Below are positions 9,285-18,900 of a stretch of 64,000 bases of DNA, piece by piece. The translations under genes were made by a program, and so were the position numbers. The stretch comes from Pseudomonas sp. B21-040 (lineage in GTDB: Bacteria; Pseudomonadota; Gammaproteobacteria; Pseudomonadales; Pseudomonadaceae). The notes beneath the pieces were generated by a model. It saw only the letters and a program-made list of their open reading frames with translations, did not search any database and was not told the origin of the DNA. Position 1 is the first letter of the stretch. Each line of letters starts with the position of its first letter. The stretch is from NCBI RefSeq assembly GCF_024748695.1, contig NZ_CP087176.1, positions 6,255,501-6,319,500 of the forward strand, written 5' to 3'.

Positions 9285-9320
9285 AACCCTGGCTGACACC
9301 ACTCTTTATAAGGACCTGAC

Positions 9321-10139
9321 ATGAGCAAAACCCGTATTGCCTTTATCGGTGCCGGCAACATGGCCGCCAGCCTGATCGGCGGCCTGCGCGCCAAAGGTCT
9401 GGACGCTGCGCAGATCCGCGCCAGCGATCCCGGTGCCGAAACCCGCGCCAAGGTCGCTGCCGAACACGGCATCGAAGTATTCGCCGACAATGCCGACGCC
9501 ATTCAAGACGCCGACGTGGTCGTCCTGGCGGTCAAACCTCAGGCGATGAAAGCCGTGTGCGAAGCGATTCGCCCAAGCCTGAAGCCCAATCAACTGGTGG
9601 TGTCGATTGCCGCTGGCATCACCTGCGCCAGCATGAACAACTGGCTCGGCGCCCAGCCGATCGTGCGCTGCATGCCTAATACCCCGGCGCTGCTGCGTCA
9701 GGGCGTGAGTGGTTTGTTCGCCACGGCCCAAGTGAACGCCGATCAACGCCAGCAAGCCCAAGAGTTGCTGTCGGCTGTCGGCATTGCCCTGTGGCTCAAC
9801 GAAGAACAGCAACTGGACGCCGTCACTGCGGTGTCCGGCTCCGGCCCGGCGTACTTTTTCCTGCTGATCGAAGCCATGACCGCCGCGGGCGTGAAGCTAG
9901 GCCTGCCAGCAGACATCGCCGCACAACTCACCCTGCAAACCGCGCTGGGCGCCGCGCACATGGCGGTCGCCAGCGATGTCGATGCCGCCGAACTGCGTCG
10001 TCGTGTAACGTCGCCTGCGGGCACCACGGAAGCTGCGATCAAGTCGTTCCAGGCCGGCGGCTTCGAAGCCCTGGTCGAAACGGCACTCGGCGCCGCCGCG
10101 CATCGCTCGGCCGAAATGGCTGAGCAACTTGGTCGCTAA
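9321..10139 (+). CDS. proC: Pyrroline-5-carboxylate reductase
   Basis: NAD(P)H-dependent reduction of 1-pyrroline-5-carboxylate to proline, the last step of proline synthesis. At 272 residues the length is typical. The Rossmann nucleotide-binding motif FIGAGNMA is at about residues 8-15. The C-terminal P5CR signature is clear in RRRVTSPAGTTEAAI. VSGSGPAYFFLLIEAM forms the dimer/substrate region. AAGGACC before the ATG is the ribosome binding site. yggT follows after 24 bases. Confidence 0.97.
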   Translation: MSKTRIAFIGAGNMAASLIGGLRAKGLDAAQIRASDPGAETRAKVAAEHGIEVFADNADAIQDADVVVLAVKPQAMKAVCEAIRPSLKPNQLVVSIAAGITCASMNNWLGAQPIVRCMPNTPALLRQGVSGLFATAQVNADQRQQAQELLSAVGIALWLNEEQQLDAVTAVSGSGPAYFFLLIEAMTAAGVKLGLPADIAAQLTLQTALGAAHMAVASDVDAAELRRRVTSPAGTTEAAIKSFQAGGFEALVETALGAAAHRSAEMAEQLGR

Positions 10140-10163
10140 TCAGCTCTTACAAAGGATTCAATA

Positions 10164-10751
10164 ATGCTAGGACTCAATGACGCTGCCGTTTTCATCATTA
10201 AAACCTTGGGCAGCCTGTACCTGCTGATCGTGCTGCTGCGCTTCATCCTGCAACTGGTCCGGGCGAATTTTTACAACCCGCTCTGCCAGTTCATCGTCAA
10301 AGCCACCCAACCGCTGCTCAAGCCACTGCGCCGGGTGATCCCGAGCATGTTCGGGCTGGACATGTCGTCGCTGGTGCTGGCGCTGATCCTGCAGATGCTG
10401 CTGATGGCGGTCATCCTCACGCTCAAAGGCTTCGACGTTGACTGGCTGCTGTTGGTGCCATGGTCGATCATTGCGCTGTTCTCGCTGTTCTTGAATGTGC
10501 TGTTCTACGCAATGATCATCAGCGTGATTCTGTCCTGGGTCGCCCCGGGCAGCCACAATCCGGGGGCTGAGTTGGTCGGCCAGATCACTGAACCGGTACT
10601 CGCGCCGTTCCGCCGCATCATTCCGAACCTGGGCGGCCTCGATATTTCGCCGATCTTCGCGTTCATCGCGATCCAGCTGCTGCAAAGCTGGCTGATCCCG
10701 CGCCTTGCGTTCTATGCGTTCATGCCGCAGGGCCTGCTTGGCCTGATCTGA
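10164..10751 (+). CDS. YggT family integral membrane protein
   Basis: 195-residue membrane protein with duplicated YGGT repeats, each a pair of hydrophobic helices followed by a NP.....T.P.L.P.R..IP pattern: NPLCQFIVKATQPLLKPLRRVIPSMFGLDMS at about 35-65, and NPGAELVGQITEPVLAPFRRIIPNLGGLDIS in the second half. Its function is not firmly known; homologues have been linked to osmotic or envelope functions. The stop overlaps the yggU ATG (TGATG). Confidence 0.9.
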   Translation: MLGLNDAAVFIIKTLGSLYLLIVLLRFILQLVRANFYNPLCQFIVKATQPLLKPLRRVIPSMFGLDMSSLVLALILQMLLMAVILTLKGFDVDWLLLVPWSIIALFSLFLNVLFYAMIISVILSWVAPGSHNPGAELVGQITEPVLAPFRRIIPNLGGLDISPIFAFIAIQLLQSWLIPRLAFYAFMPQGLLGLI

Positions 10752-11041
10752 TGAGCTACTACCGCTGGGACGGTGACGACCTGATTCTGGAGTGTCACCT
10801 GCAACCGGCCGCCCGCAGCGATGATTTCTGCGGGCTGCATGGGGATCGCCTGAAAATCCGCCTGACAGCACCACCGGTCGAAGGCAAGGCAAATGCTTAC
10901 CTGATGGCGTTTCTGGCCAAGGCGTTTGGGGTCTCCAAGAGCCAGGTGAGTTTGATCAGCGGTGAGCTGAACCGGCAGAAACGGGTGCGGATCTGTTCGC
11001 CGAAGAAGCTGCCGGAGTTGCCCGGATTGGCCCGACCTTGA
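10751..11041 (+). CDS. DUF167 (YggU) family protein
   Basis: 96-residue cytoplasmic DUF167 protein of unknown function. Signature stretches are LQPAARSDDFCGLHGDRLKIRLTAPPVEGKAN and VSLISGELNRQKRVRI. It overlaps yggT by one base and ends exactly where the large palindromic repeat begins, so the repeat may serve as the transcript end. Confidence 0.92.
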   Translation: MSYYRWDGDDLILECHLQPAARSDDFCGLHGDRLKIRLTAPPVEGKANAYLMAFLAKAFGVSKSQVSLISGELNRQKRVRICSPKKLPELPGLARP

Positions 11042-11150
11042 TCGTTCCCACGCTCCGCGTGGGAATGCAGCCTGTGACGCTCCGCGTCACCGCCGAAGCA
11101 GACGCGGAGCGTCCATTGAGGCATTCCCACGCAGAGCGTGGGAACGATCA
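11040..11150. repeat. Nested palindromic repeat between yggU and metX
   Basis: A 111-base element whose outer arms are inverted copies: GATCGTTCCCACGCTCCGCG... and its near-reverse complement ...GCAGAGCGTGGGAACGATCA. Each arm contains a smaller palindrome (CCCACGCTCCGCGTGGG). A second inner inverted pair, GACGCTCCGCGTC and GACGCGGAGCGTC, lies inside. The family is distinct from the GGGAGC-type REP pairs elsewhere in the window. The next 69 bases to metX show no clear motif beyond a weak purine-rich stretch. Confidence 0.8.
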
Positions 11151-11219
11151 TGGGTAGTCGCTTGCTGCTAGGGGCAGCGGTCTTTAGACTTACGCCTCAT
11201 TTCAACGAGAGCAGGGTCG

Positions 11220-12359
11220 ATGCCAACTGCCTTTCCCCCCGATTCTGTTGGTCTGGTGACGCCGCAAGTGGCGCACTTCAGCGAACCCCTGGCCCTGGCC
11301 TGCGGGCGTTCGCTTCCAGCCTATGACCTGATCTACGAAACCTACGGCACGCTGAATGCCACGGCGAGCAACGCCGTGCTGATTTGCCATGCGTTGTCCG
11401 GTCACCATCACGCTGCCGGTTTTCACAGCCCCGACGACCGTAAACCCGGTTGGTGGGACAGCTGCATCGGGCCCGGCAAGCCGATCGACACCACCAAATT
11501 CTTCGTGGTCAGCCTGAACAACCTTGGTGGTTGCAACGGTTCCACAGGCCCGAGCAGCATCAACCCGGACACAGGCAAGCCCTTCGGCGCCGATTTCCCG
11601 GTGCTGACCGTGGAAGACTGGGTGCACAGCCAGGCGCGTCTGGCCGACCGCCTCGGCATCGCCCAATGGGCAGCAGTGATCGGTGGCAGCCTTGGCGGCA
11701 TGCAGGCTATGCAATGGAGCATCACTTACCCCGACCGCATTCGTCACTGCCTGGCCATCGCCTCGGCCCCCAAGCTGTCGGCGCAGAACATCGCGTTCAA
11801 CGAAGTGGCGCGCCAGGCCATCCTCACCGACCCCGAATTCCACGGCGGTTCGTTCCAGGAAGCCGGCGTGATTCCCAAGCGCGGTCTGATGCTGGCCCGG
11901 ATGGTCGGGCACATCACCTACCTGTCCGATGATTCGATGGGCGAAAAATTCGGCCGTGGCCTGAAAAGCGAAAAGCTCAACTACGATTTTCACAGCGTGG
12001 AATTCCAGGTCGAAAGTTACCTGCGCTATCAGGGCGAAGAGTTCTCCGGGCGCTTCGACGCCAACACCTACCTGCTGATGACCAAGGCGCTGGACTACTT
12101 CGACCCGGCAGCGAACTTTGATGATGACCTGGCGAAAACCTTCGCCAATGCCCAGGCCAAGTTCTGCGTGATGTCGTTCACCACCGACTGGCGCTTCTCC
12201 CCTGCCCGCTCGCGGGAACTGGTGGACGCGCTGATGGCCGCGAAAAAAGACGTCTGCTACCTCGAGATCGACGCCCCGCAAGGCCACGACGCCTTCCTGA
12301 TTCCGATCCCGCGCTACCTGCAAGCCTTCAGCAACTACATGAACCGCATTTCGCTTTGA
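11220..12359 (+). CDS. metX: Homoserine O-acyltransferase MetX
   Basis: 379-residue alpha/beta-hydrolase acyltransferase that activates homoserine for methionine synthesis. The nucleophile elbow is GGSLGG, with Ser at about 157. The catalytic Asp/His pair is in the C-terminal third, with APQGHDAFL near 350. [17 protein letters not shown] is a family hallmark. MetX proteins can use acetyl- or succinyl-CoA; Pseudomonas enzymes are reported to succinylate, and sequence alone does not settle it here. The next gene is metW, eight bases after the stop, as usual in Pseudomonas. Confidence 0.95.
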   Translation: MPTAFPPDSVGLVTPQVAHFSEPLALACGRSLPAYDLIYETYGTLNATASNAVLICHALSGHHHAAGFHSPDDRKPGWWDSCIGPGKPIDTTKFFVVSLNNLGGCNGSTGPSSINPDTGKPFGADFPVLTVEDWVHSQARLADRLGIAQWAAVIGGSLGGMQAMQWSITYPDRIRHCLAIASAPKLSAQNIAFNEVARQAILTDPEFHGGSFQEAGVIPKRGLMLARMVGHITYLSDDSMGEKFGRGLKSEKLNYDFHSVEFQVESYLRYQGEEFSGRFDANTYLLMTKALDYFDPAANFDDDLAKTFANAQAKFCVMSFTTDWRFSPARSRELVDALMAAKKDVCYLEIDAPQGHDAFLIPIPRYLQAFSNYMNRISL

Positions 12360-12366
12360 GGAAGAC

Positions 12367-12987
12367 ATGAGAGCCGATCTGGAAATCATCCAGGAATGGA
12401 TCCCCGCCGGCAGCCGCGTGCTCGACCTCGGCTGCGGCGATGGCGAACTGCTGACCTGGCTGCGCGACCACAAGCAAGTCACCGGCTATGGCCTGGAAAA
12501 CGACCCGGACAATATCGCCGAGTGCGTGGCCAAAGGCATCAACGTCATCGAGCAGGACCTGGACAAGGGCCTGGGCAACTTTGCCAGCAACAGCTTCGAC
12601 ATCGTGGTCATGACCCAGGCGCTGCAAGCCGTGCATTACCCGGACAAGATCCTCGACGAAATGCTGCGCGTTGGGCGCCAGTGCATCATCACTTTCCCCA
12701 ACTTCGGTCACTGGCGCTGCCGCTGGTACCTGGCGAGCAAGGGCCGGATGCCGGTCTCCGAGTTTCTGCCGTACACCTGGTACAACACGCCGAACATCCA
12801 CTTCTGCACCTTCGAAGACTTTGAGGCGTTGTGTCGCGAACGTGAAGCCAAGGTCATTGATCGGCTTGCCGTGGATCAACAGCATCGGCACGGGTGGGCC
12901 AGTAAGCTATGGCCTAATCTGTTAGGTGAGATCGGTATTTACCGCGTCAGCAGCCCCGGGCTGCAGGATCACAAGGTCGCTGTCTGA
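12367..12987 (+). CDS. metW: Methionine biosynthesis protein MetW
   Basis: 206-residue SAM-dependent methyltransferase-fold protein. MetW is needed with MetX for homoserine acyltransferase activity in several proteobacteria. The SAM-binding loop VLDLGCGDGELL is at about 18-29, with DIVVMTQALQAVHYP and ITFPNFGHWRCR, the last being very characteristic of MetW. The start lies 7 bases after metX, so the pair is surely co-transcribed. Confidence 0.95.
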   Translation: MRADLEIIQEWIPAGSRVLDLGCGDGELLTWLRDHKQVTGYGLENDPDNIAECVAKGINVIEQDLDKGLGNFASNSFDIVVMTQALQAVHYPDKILDEMLRVGRQCIITFPNFGHWRCRWYLASKGRMPVSEFLPYTWYNTPNIHFCTFEDFEALCREREAKVIDRLAVDQQHRHGWASKLWPNLLGEIGIYRVSSPGLQDHKVAV

Positions 12988-13013
12988 ACCACGACATTCC
13001 AAGGAGAACGAAT

Positions 13014-13448
13014 ATGGGTCGTCTAGCGCTGTTTCTACTCACTGCCTGCCTGAGCGTCACGGCCATGGCTGCGGACGCCATCAAGGGCGATCGCCAGGAA
13101 ACCTTTGGCGACGTGACGGTGCACTACAACACCTTCAACTCCACATTCCTGACACCGGACATCGCCAAATCGGCGGAGTTGATCCGCAGCAAGAACCAGG
13201 GCGTGATCAATGTTGCCGTGATCAAGGAAGGCAAGCCGCTGGTGGCGCAGGTGAGCGGCACGGTCAAAGACCTGACCAGCCAGAGCGTGCCCCTGCAATT
13301 CAAACAAATCACCGAACAAGGTGCGATCTACTACATCGCGCAATACCCGGTGGATCAGCAGGAAGTCCGCACCTTCGAAATCAAGGTGCAGAACGGTGAC
13401 AAAATCAACACCATCAATTTCAACCAAGAGCTATTCCCCGGCGAATGA
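13014..13448 (+). CDS. Exported DUF4426 protein
   Basis: 144-residue protein with an N-terminal signal peptide (about 1-20, [17 protein letters not shown] then ADAIKG). The remainder is a beta-rich DUF4426 domain ([43 protein letters not shown]). It is predicted periplasmic, of unknown role. The stop overlaps the rdgB ATG by four bases, so it sits in a metX-metW-DUF4426-rdgB-hemW transcript. Confidence 0.88.
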   Translation: MGRLALFLLTACLSVTAMAADAIKGDRQETFGDVTVHYNTFNSTFLTPDIAKSAELIRSKNQGVINVAVIKEGKPLVAQVSGTVKDLTSQSVPLQFKQITEQGAIYYIAQYPVDQQEVRTFEIKVQNGDKINTINFNQELFPGE

Positions 13449-14041
13449 TCAACTTCACGCAACTCGTATTGGCCAGCCATAACGCCGGCAAACTCAAGGA
13501 ACTCCAGGCCATGCTCGGCGACTCGGTGCAACTGCGCTCGATCGGCGAGTTCAGCAGCGTCGAACCTGAAGAAACCGGCCTGTCGTTCGTCGAGAACGCC
13601 ATCCTCAAGGCCCGCAACGCCGCGCGCATCTCCGGCCTGCCGGCGCTCGCCGACGACTCTGGGCTGGCAGTGGATTTCCTCGGCGGTGCGCCGGGTATCT
13701 ATTCGGCTCGTTATGCCGATGGCAAGGGCGATGCGGCGAACAACGCCAAGTTGCTCGACGTCTTGAAAGACGTGCCCGAGGCCGAGCGCGGCGCGCAGTT
13801 TGTCTGTGTATTGGCACTGGTGCGTCACGCCGATGATCCGTTGCCGATCCTCTGCGAAGGCCTGTGGCACGGGCGCATCCTGACGGCGGCCAGCGGTGAA
13901 CACGGTTTCGGCTATGACCCGCTGTTCTGGGTGCCGGAGCGCGATTGCTCCAGCGCCGAACTGAGCCCGAGCGACAAGAACCAGATCAGTCACCGCGCCC
14001 GTGCAATGGATCTGCTGCGCCAGCGTCTGGGCTTGAAATGA
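13445..14041 (+). CDS. rdgB: XTP/dITP diphosphatase RdgB
   Basis: 198-residue house-cleaning pyrophosphatase that removes dITP, XTP and dXTP from the nucleotide pool. Family motifs: [14 protein letters not shown] at the N-terminus, the [16 protein letters not shown] and [23 protein letters not shown] metal/base-binding segments, and C-terminal [12 protein letters not shown] with SHRARAM. It overlaps the upstream DUF4426 gene and the downstream hemW gene by four bases each. Confidence 0.96.
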   Translation: MINFTQLVLASHNAGKLKELQAMLGDSVQLRSIGEFSSVEPEETGLSFVENAILKARNAARISGLPALADDSGLAVDFLGGAPGIYSARYADGKGDAANNAKLLDVLKDVPEAERGAQFVCVLALVRHADDPLPILCEGLWHGRILTAASGEHGFGYDPLFWVPERDCSSAELSPSDKNQISHRARAMDLLRQRLGLK

Positions 14042-15243
14042 CCCGTGAATCATCCGCGTCGCCGCTGATCTTCGGCGGTGACGCCCAATCGCCACGGGCG
14101 GCACTGCCCGTGCTGCCGCCCTTGGCGCTGTACATCCACATTCCGTGGTGTGTGCGCAAATGCCCTTATTGCGACTTCAACTCCCATACCGCCAGCCCGG
14201 TGCTGCCGGAAGAAGAGTACGTCGATGCGCTGCTGGCTGACCTCGATGAAGACTTGCACGCGGTTTACGGCCGCGAACTGAGTTCGATCTTCTTCGGTGG
14301 CGGCACGCCAAGCCTGTTCAGCGCCGAAGCCTTGGGCCGATTGCTCAAAGGCGTGGAACAACGCATCCCGTTTGCGCATGACATCGAAATCACCCTGGAA
14401 GCCAATCCGGGAACGTTCGAGCAAGACAAGTTCGTGGCGTACCGGAAACTGGGGATCAATCGCCTGTCGATCGGCATCCAGAGTTTTCAGGAAGAGAAAC
14501 TCAAGGCCCTGGGGCGGATTCACAACGGCGACGAAGCGGTACGCGCCGCTGGCATGGCCCGTCAGGCCGGGTTCGATAACTTCAACCTGGACTTGATGCA
14601 CGGCCTGCCCGATCAGTCCCTGGAAGATGCCCTGAACGACCTGCGTACCGCCATCGCCCTGAAACCGACTCATTTATCCTGGTATCAGCTGACGCTGGAG
14701 CCGAACACGGTGTTCTGGAACCAGCCACCGACACTGCCGGAAGACGACACCCTGTGGGACATTCAGGAAGCGGGTCAGGCGCTGCTCGCCGAACACGGTT
14801 ACGCGCAATACGAAGTGTCGGCGTATGCCCAGCCGGGTCGCCCGGCGCGGCATAACCTCAATTACTGGAGCTTTGGCGACTTCATCGGTATTGGCGCGGG
14901 CGCCCACGGCAAGCTCAGCCATCCGCACGGGCGCATCGTGCGCACCTGGAAGACACGCTTGCCCAAGGATTACCTCAATCCGGCCAAAAGCTTCAAGGCG
15001 GGCGAGAAGGCGCTGACTAACGATGAGATGCCGTTCGAGTTCCTGATGAACGCGTTGCGCCTGACCGAGGGCGTCGAATCGCGACTGTATCCGGAGCGCA
15101 CCGGGCTGAGCCTGGAAAGCCTTGCCGAACACCGTCGCGAAGCCGAACAAAGTGGCTTGTTGCAGGTCGAACCGTCACGTCTGGCGGCCACGACGCGCGG
15201 ACAACTGTTTCTCAATGACTTGTTGCAGACATTTCTGAGCTGA
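14038..15243 (+). CDS. hemW: HemW-type radical SAM heme chaperone
   Basis: 401-residue radical SAM protein, often annotated as oxygen-independent coproporphyrinogen oxidase-like. The CX3CX2C cluster motif is in [17 protein letters not shown] at about 39-55. [10 protein letters not shown] and RLSIGIQSF follow in canonical places. HemW proteins bind heme and deliver it to membrane targets rather than oxidise coproporphyrinogen. The rdgB-hemW neighbourhood favours HemW over HemN. I chose the ATG at 14038 that overlaps the rdgB stop; an in-frame start farther upstream would overlap rdgB extensively. Confidence 0.92.
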   Translation: MTRESSASPLIFGGDAQSPRAALPVLPPLALYIHIPWCVRKCPYCDFNSHTASPVLPEEEYVDALLADLDEDLHAVYGRELSSIFFGGGTPSLFSAEALGRLLKGVEQRIPFAHDIEITLEANPGTFEQDKFVAYRKLGINRLSIGIQSFQEEKLKALGRIHNGDEAVRAAGMARQAGFDNFNLDLMHGLPDQSLEDALNDLRTAIALKPTHLSWYQLTLEPNTVFWNQPPTLPEDDTLWDIQEAGQALLAEHGYAQYEVSAYAQPGRPARHNLNYWSFGDFIGIGAGAHGKLSHPHGRIVRTWKTRLPKDYLNPAKSFKAGEKALTNDEMPFEFLMNALRLTEGVESRLYPERTGLSLESLAEHRREAEQSGLLQVEPSRLAATTRGQLFLNDLLQTFLS

Positions 15244-15265
15244 TTTCAGCCTTAAGGGAAAACGA

Positions 15266-15589
15266 ATGGATTTGATACTCGACCTGCTCGCCACCGTGTC
15301 CCGCTGGAGCCGCAGCAACCTGTCGGAAATCGCCTTGGCCTTGGTGGGCTGTCTGCTGGTGCTGTTTGGTTCGGACTTCAAAGGTTGGGTCGAGCAACGG
15401 CTGGGCAGCATTGCCGGCGCCTTGCGCGTGCCACTGATGGCCCTGCTGTGCATGATCGGCAGCGGCGCCGCGCTGATTTACGCGACGCCATGGATCGTTC
15501 GCGGCTTGAGCCAGTTCAACAACTACAGCCTGGCCCCCGTGTTGCTGGTGGTGCTGGTGCTGATTGGTGTCGTGGCTGACCGCCGCTGA
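15266..15589 (+). CDS. DUF3392 family small membrane protein
   Basis: 107-residue inner-membrane protein with three hydrophobic helices (IALALVGCLLVLFG; VPLMALLCMIGSGAALIYAT; APVLLVVLVLIGVVADRR). It matches the DUF3392 pattern and has no known function. It follows hemW by 22 bases and closes the plus-strand operon. The stop is 12 bases from the stop of a convergent lipoprotein gene, with no clear hairpin between. Confidence 0.82.
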   Translation: MDLILDLLATVSRWSRSNLSEIALALVGCLLVLFGSDFKGWVEQRLGSIAGALRVPLMALLCMIGSGAALIYATPWIVRGLSQFNNYSLAPVLLVVLVLIGVVADRR

Positions 15590-15601
15590 CGTCAACGCCT
15601 T

Positions 15602-16393
15602 CTATTTAGCCTCTGCCGCCATGACTGCGTTGCGCATCATGGCGCTCAGCCCCAGAAAGTCTTTGCAGCCCAATGCCTCGGCTTTATCCAGATAGACAAT
15701 ATTCTGGCTATCGGGACGGTCATTTTTGTTCACGCGTGTCAGCGCCAGAATGTAATTGGCCTCGGCGCGATATTGCGCTTCTGTCAGCAGCAACGCGGCG
15801 GCGCGGGCCTGCATAGCCTCCATGATGCCTTGCTGGGGCAATGGTGCATTCACGTCCTGGAAACATAGGGAACGCGTGGCCATCAACGGATAGCCGCCGC
15901 CCTTTATGTCGGGCTTCTGAAGCAACTGCTCCAGTGTTTGCAAGTATTTCAGGTGATCGGCGTTGTGCAGATCAAACCTTTCGTATGCCCGATCGCACAC
16001 GTTGTAATAGCCAATGGCGGCTGCCAACAAGCCTTGGTCCATGGCTTTTTGGTAAAGGCCGCAGGCCTCTTTCGGCGACTGCCCGGAATACATCGGATTG
16101 CTTTGCAGGTTAGCCAGAAAGTACGTCGCGAGCGTGTGCCCGCCATCAGATGCGCGCTTGAGATTATCTGCGAGTACTTCGAGGGTACTTTCTGCATTCT
16201 CCAACTGCTCGGGCCTGTTGGTCAGATCGAGCTGTCCTGCCGCCTCCAGCCTGATTATTTCATCGGCGTTACGCTGCAGATCCGCGGCCGCTTTCTGGGC
16301 GCGCGCAAAATACTCATCGGGGGTTACGGCGGGGCCGCAGGCTGTCGAGGCCAACAGGCTCAAAAGCAACGTGCAGGCGAAGAGGGCTTTCAA
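15602..16393 (-). CDS. Putative lipoprotein with Sel1/TPR-like helices
   Basis: 263-residue predicted lipoprotein. The N-terminus MKALFACTLLLSLLASTAC gives a signal peptide with a lipobox-like Cys at position 19; the STAC box is not ideal. The mature part is alpha-helical. A Sel1-like stretch sits in the middle (LATYFLANLQSNP...ACGLYQKAMDQGLLAAAIGYYNVC). I do not recognise a named family or function. It is convergent with the DUF3392 gene. No obvious operon partner; a REP pair lies upstream. Confidence 0.7.
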   Translation of the reverse strand: MKALFACTLLLSLLASTACGPAVTPDEYFARAQKAAADLQRNADEIIRLEAAGQLDLTNRPEQLENAESTLEVLADNLKRASDGGHTLATYFLANLQSNPMYSGQSPKEACGLYQKAMDQGLLAAAIGYYNVCDRAYERFDLHNADHLKYLQTLEQLLQKPDIKGGGYPLMATRSLCFQDVNAPLPQQGIMEAMQARAAALLLTEAQYRAEANYILALTRVNKNDRPDSQNIVYLDKAEALGCKDFLGLSAMMRNAVMAAEAK

Positions 16394-16470
16394 ACCTGTC
16401 TTCCTTTACAAGTGGGGGCGTAGAGTTGTCGGCGGATCGCCACTGAACTTGAACACCACACACAACGACG

Positions 16471-16555
16471 GTGGGAGCCAGCCGGCTTGCGAAGGCCTGA
16501 CAATCAACGAAGTGTTGAATGTCATGAAGCTTTCGCGAGCAGGCTCGCTCCCACA
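16471..16555. repeat. REP pair between lipoprotein gene and trmB
   Basis: Inverted REP-like units: GTGGGAGCCAGCCGGCTTGC on the left and CGCGAGCAGGCTCGCTCCCA on the right, about 40 bases apart. The left unit has diverged from the common GGGAGCGGGCTTGC core. It lies just downstream of the trmB stop. Confidence 0.75.
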
Positions 16556-16571
16556 GTTTGTTGCGTAAGGC

Positions 16572-17297
16572 TTAGGACTGTTTCTCGAACTTCAGGTCCC
16601 ACACGCCGTGCCCAAGCCGTTCGCCGCGGCGTTCGAACTTGGTGATCGGACGCTCGGCCGGGCGCGGAACGCACTTGCCGTCTTCGGCGAGGTTGCGATA
16701 ACCCGGCGCGACGTTCATCACTTCCAGCATGTACTCGGCGTACGGCTCCCAATCGGTAGCCATGTGCAGCACACCGCCCACCTTCAGCTTGCTGCGTACC
16801 AGTTCAGCGAACGAAGCCTGAACGATACGACGCTTGTGGTGACGGCTCTTGTGCCACGGGTCCGGGAAAAACAGCATCAGGCGATCGAGGCTGTTGTCGG
16901 CGATGCAGCGATTGAGCACTTCAATCGCGTCGCAATCGTAGACCCGCAGGTTGGTCAGGCCCTGAGTCAGCACGCCATTGAGCAGCGCACCCACACCCGG
17001 ACGGTGAACTTCCACGCCAATGAAATCCTGCTCCGGCGAGGCAGCAGCCATTTCCAGCAGCGAATGGCCCATGCCGAAACCGATTTCCAGCGAGCGCGGC
17101 GCCGAACGGCCGAACACTTGATCGAAGTCCACCGGCGCATCGGCCAACGGCAAGACAAACAGCGGCGTGCCCTGCTCCAGGCCTTTTTGCTGGCCTTCGG
17201 TCATGCGCCCGGCGCGCATCACAAAACTCTTGATGCGGCGGTGTTGGCGCTCTTCGCCTTCTTCCGTCTGGATTGGCGTGTCGTTTGATTCAGTCAT
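16572..17297 (-). CDS. trmB: tRNA (guanine-N7)-methyltransferase TrmB
   Basis: 241-residue SAM-dependent enzyme that makes m7G46 in tRNA. Motifs: [14 protein letters not shown] (SAM loop), [36 protein letters not shown] (catalytic Asp and tRNA contact, very diagnostic) and [17 protein letters not shown] at the C-terminus. I chose the ATG at 17297; the codon before it is TTG. It lies directly downstream of thiG, ten bases away, so thiS-thiG-trmB are probably one transcript. Confidence 0.96.
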   Translation of the reverse strand: MTESNDTPIQTEEGEERQHRRIKSFVMRAGRMTEGQQKGLEQGTPLFVLPLADAPVDFDQVFGRSAPRSLEIGFGMGHSLLEMAAASPEQDFIGVEVHRPGVGALLNGVLTQGLTNLRVYDCDAIEVLNRCIADNSLDRLMLFFPDPWHKSRHHKRRIVQASFAELVRSKLKVGGVLHMATDWEPYAEYMLEVMNVAPGYRNLAEDGKCVPRPAERPITKFERRGERLGHGVWDLKFEKQS

Positions 17298-17306
17298 CAA
17301 TGGCTC

Positions 17307-18101
17307 TTACTTGATCAGACCATCCAGCGGCGAGGAGGCGCTGGCATAGAGTTTTTTCGGCATGCGGCCGGCGAGGTAGGCCAGGCGGCCTGCGACGATG
17401 GCGTGCTTCATGGCTTCAGCCATCATGACCGGCTGCTGGGCGTGGGCAATGGCCGAGTTCATCAGCACGGCTTCGCAACCCAGTTCCATGGCGATGGTGG
17501 CGTCGGACGCGGTACCGACACCGGCATCCACCAGCACCGGGATCTTGGCTTCTTCGAGGATGATCTGCAGGTTGTACGGGTTGCAGATCCCAAGGCCCGT
17601 GCCGATCAGGCCGGCCAGCGGCATGACCGCGATGCAGCCGATTTCCGCCAATTGACGGGCGATGATCGGGTCATCGCTGGTGTACACCATCACGTCGAAG
17701 CCTTCCTTGACCAGCACTTCGGCGGCCTTGAGGGTTTCGATCACGTTGGGGAACAGGGTTTTCTGGTCCGCCAGCACCTCCAGCTTCACCAGATTGTGCC
17801 CGCCAAGCAGTTCACGAGCCAGGCGGCAGGTGCGCACGGCCTCGACAGCGTCGAAGCAACCGGCGGTGTTCGGCAGGAAGGTGTAGCGCTCCGGCGACAG
17901 GACATCGAGCAGGTTCGGCTCGCCTTCGTTCTGGCCCAGGTTGGTGCGGCGCACGGCGAAGGTGACGATTTCGGCACCCGAGGCTTCGATAGCCTGGCGG
18001 GTTTCTTCCATGTCACGGTACTTGCCAGTACCGACCAGCAAACGCGACTGGTAAGTACGACCGGCCAGGACGAAAGGCTTGTCGCTACGAACGATGCTCA
18101 T
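17307..18101 (-). CDS. thiG: Thiazole synthase ThiG
   Basis: 264-residue TIM-barrel enzyme that builds the thiazole phosphate ring of thiamine from deoxyxylulose phosphate, a dehydroglycine/iminoacetate source and ThiS-thiocarboxylate sulfur. The Schiff-base lysine lies in [15 protein letters not shown]. The phosphate-binding motifs [13 protein letters not shown] and [29 protein letters not shown] are clear. ATG at 18101. thiS lies just upstream on the same strand. Confidence 0.97.
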   Translation of the reverse strand: MSIVRSDKPFVLAGRTYQSRLLVGTGKYRDMEETRQAIEASGAEIVTFAVRRTNLGQNEGEPNLLDVLSPERYTFLPNTAGCFDAVEAVRTCRLARELLGGHNLVKLEVLADQKTLFPNVIETLKAAEVLVKEGFDVMVYTSDDPIIARQLAEIGCIAVMPLAGLIGTGLGICNPYNLQIILEEAKIPVLVDAGVGTASDATIAMELGCEAVLMNSAIAHAQQPVMMAEAMKHAIVAGRLAYLAGRMPKKLYASASSPLDGLIK

Positions 18102-18163
18102 GGGAAATCCTCTGTAGGGGTGAGGTTCTTGCAGAATTCTTGCCCTTTCGGACTGGGCGCAGA

Positions 18164-18364
18164 CTAGCCGCCGCCGATGGCGTGAACGACTTCGACGCTG
18201 TCGCCGTCGTTCAGTGCAGTGCCGGCATGCTGACTGCGCGGGACGATATCCAGATTGAGTTCGACCGCTACCCGGCGTCCGGTCAGTTCCAGACGGGTCA
18301 GCAGGGCCGCAACGGTTTCACCGTCGGGCAGTTCAAGGGATTCGCCGTTCAACTGAATGCGCAT
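18164..18364 (-). CDS. thiS: Sulfur carrier protein ThiS
   Basis: 66-residue ubiquitin-fold sulfur carrier. It ends in the obligatory Gly-Gly (HAIGGG, with the terminal Gly forming the thiocarboxylate). I chose the ATG at 18364 ([15 protein letters not shown]) because it matches the usual ThiS start; farther upstream starts add six residues. It is 62 bases upstream of thiG, its functional partner. No TPP riboswitch is evident in the short space between it and the DUF423 gene. Confidence 0.94.
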   Translation of the reverse strand: MRIQLNGESLELPDGETVAALLTRLELTGRRVAVELNLDIVPRSQHAGTALNDGDSVEVVHAIGGG

Positions 18365-18454
18365 ACCGAATGCCGTCATCATTTTTAGGGGCTGGCATTC
18401 TAGCCCGATCAGTCTTGGTGACCCAAGCCATTCGTCATGAAATGGACCACCCGG

Positions 18455-18826
18455 TCAGCTCAACCGCCAGGCGGCAAGCCCCAGGCACGCCCAGCCCACC
18501 AGGAATGCGAGCCCGCCGAAGGGCGTAATGATTCCGAGCTTGCTGACACCGGTCAGGGTAAGCAGGTACAGGCTGCCGGAAAACAGCAGGATACCGATGG
18601 CAAACGACGCGCCCGCCCAGGTGATCAGTCGCCCCTGAATTTGCGTGGCCAGTAACGCAATGCCTAGCAACGCCAGGGTGTGCACCAATTGGTAAGTGAC
18701 GCCGGTGTGGAATATCGCCAGATACTCGGGGGTCAGACGGTTTTTCAAGCCGTGGGCGGCGAACGCGCCCAAGGCAACGCCGGTGAAGCCGAAGAAAGCG
18801 GCCAGCATCAGAAAGCCACGCAGCAT
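18455..18826 (-). CDS. DUF423 (YgdD-like) membrane protein
   Basis: 123-residue inner-membrane protein with four hydrophobic helices. The DUF423 signature is FFGFTGVALGAFAAHGLKNRLTPEYLAIFHTGVTYQLVHTLALLGI. Its function is unknown. It shares its strand with thiS but has a 90-base gap, so co-transcription is uncertain. It is divergent from mtgA. Confidence 0.9.
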   Translation of the reverse strand: MLRGFLMLAAFFGFTGVALGAFAAHGLKNRLTPEYLAIFHTGVTYQLVHTLALLGIALLATQIQGRLITWAGASFAIGILLFSGSLYLLTLTGVSKLGIITPFGGLAFLVGWACLGLAAWRLS

Positions 18827-18861
18827 TAAGAACTCCAGTCAGACTCGATCAACAGGGTCTG

Positions 18862-18867
18862 TATAAT
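18862..18867 (+). promoter_or_regulatory. Candidate mtgA promoter -10 box
   Basis: A perfect TATAAT lies 34 bases before the mtgA ATG in the mtgA/DUF423 divergent gap. No good -35 hexamer is visible at 16-18 bases upstream, so the assignment rests on the -10 box alone. Confidence 0.4.
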
Positions 18868-18900
18868 GGCCCGCTCAACGGGTTCGGCCAAGCCATCTCT

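Noticed and set aside
18365..18454. TPP riboswitch before thiS
   Set aside because: The 90-base gap is too short and lacks the conserved thi-box elements.
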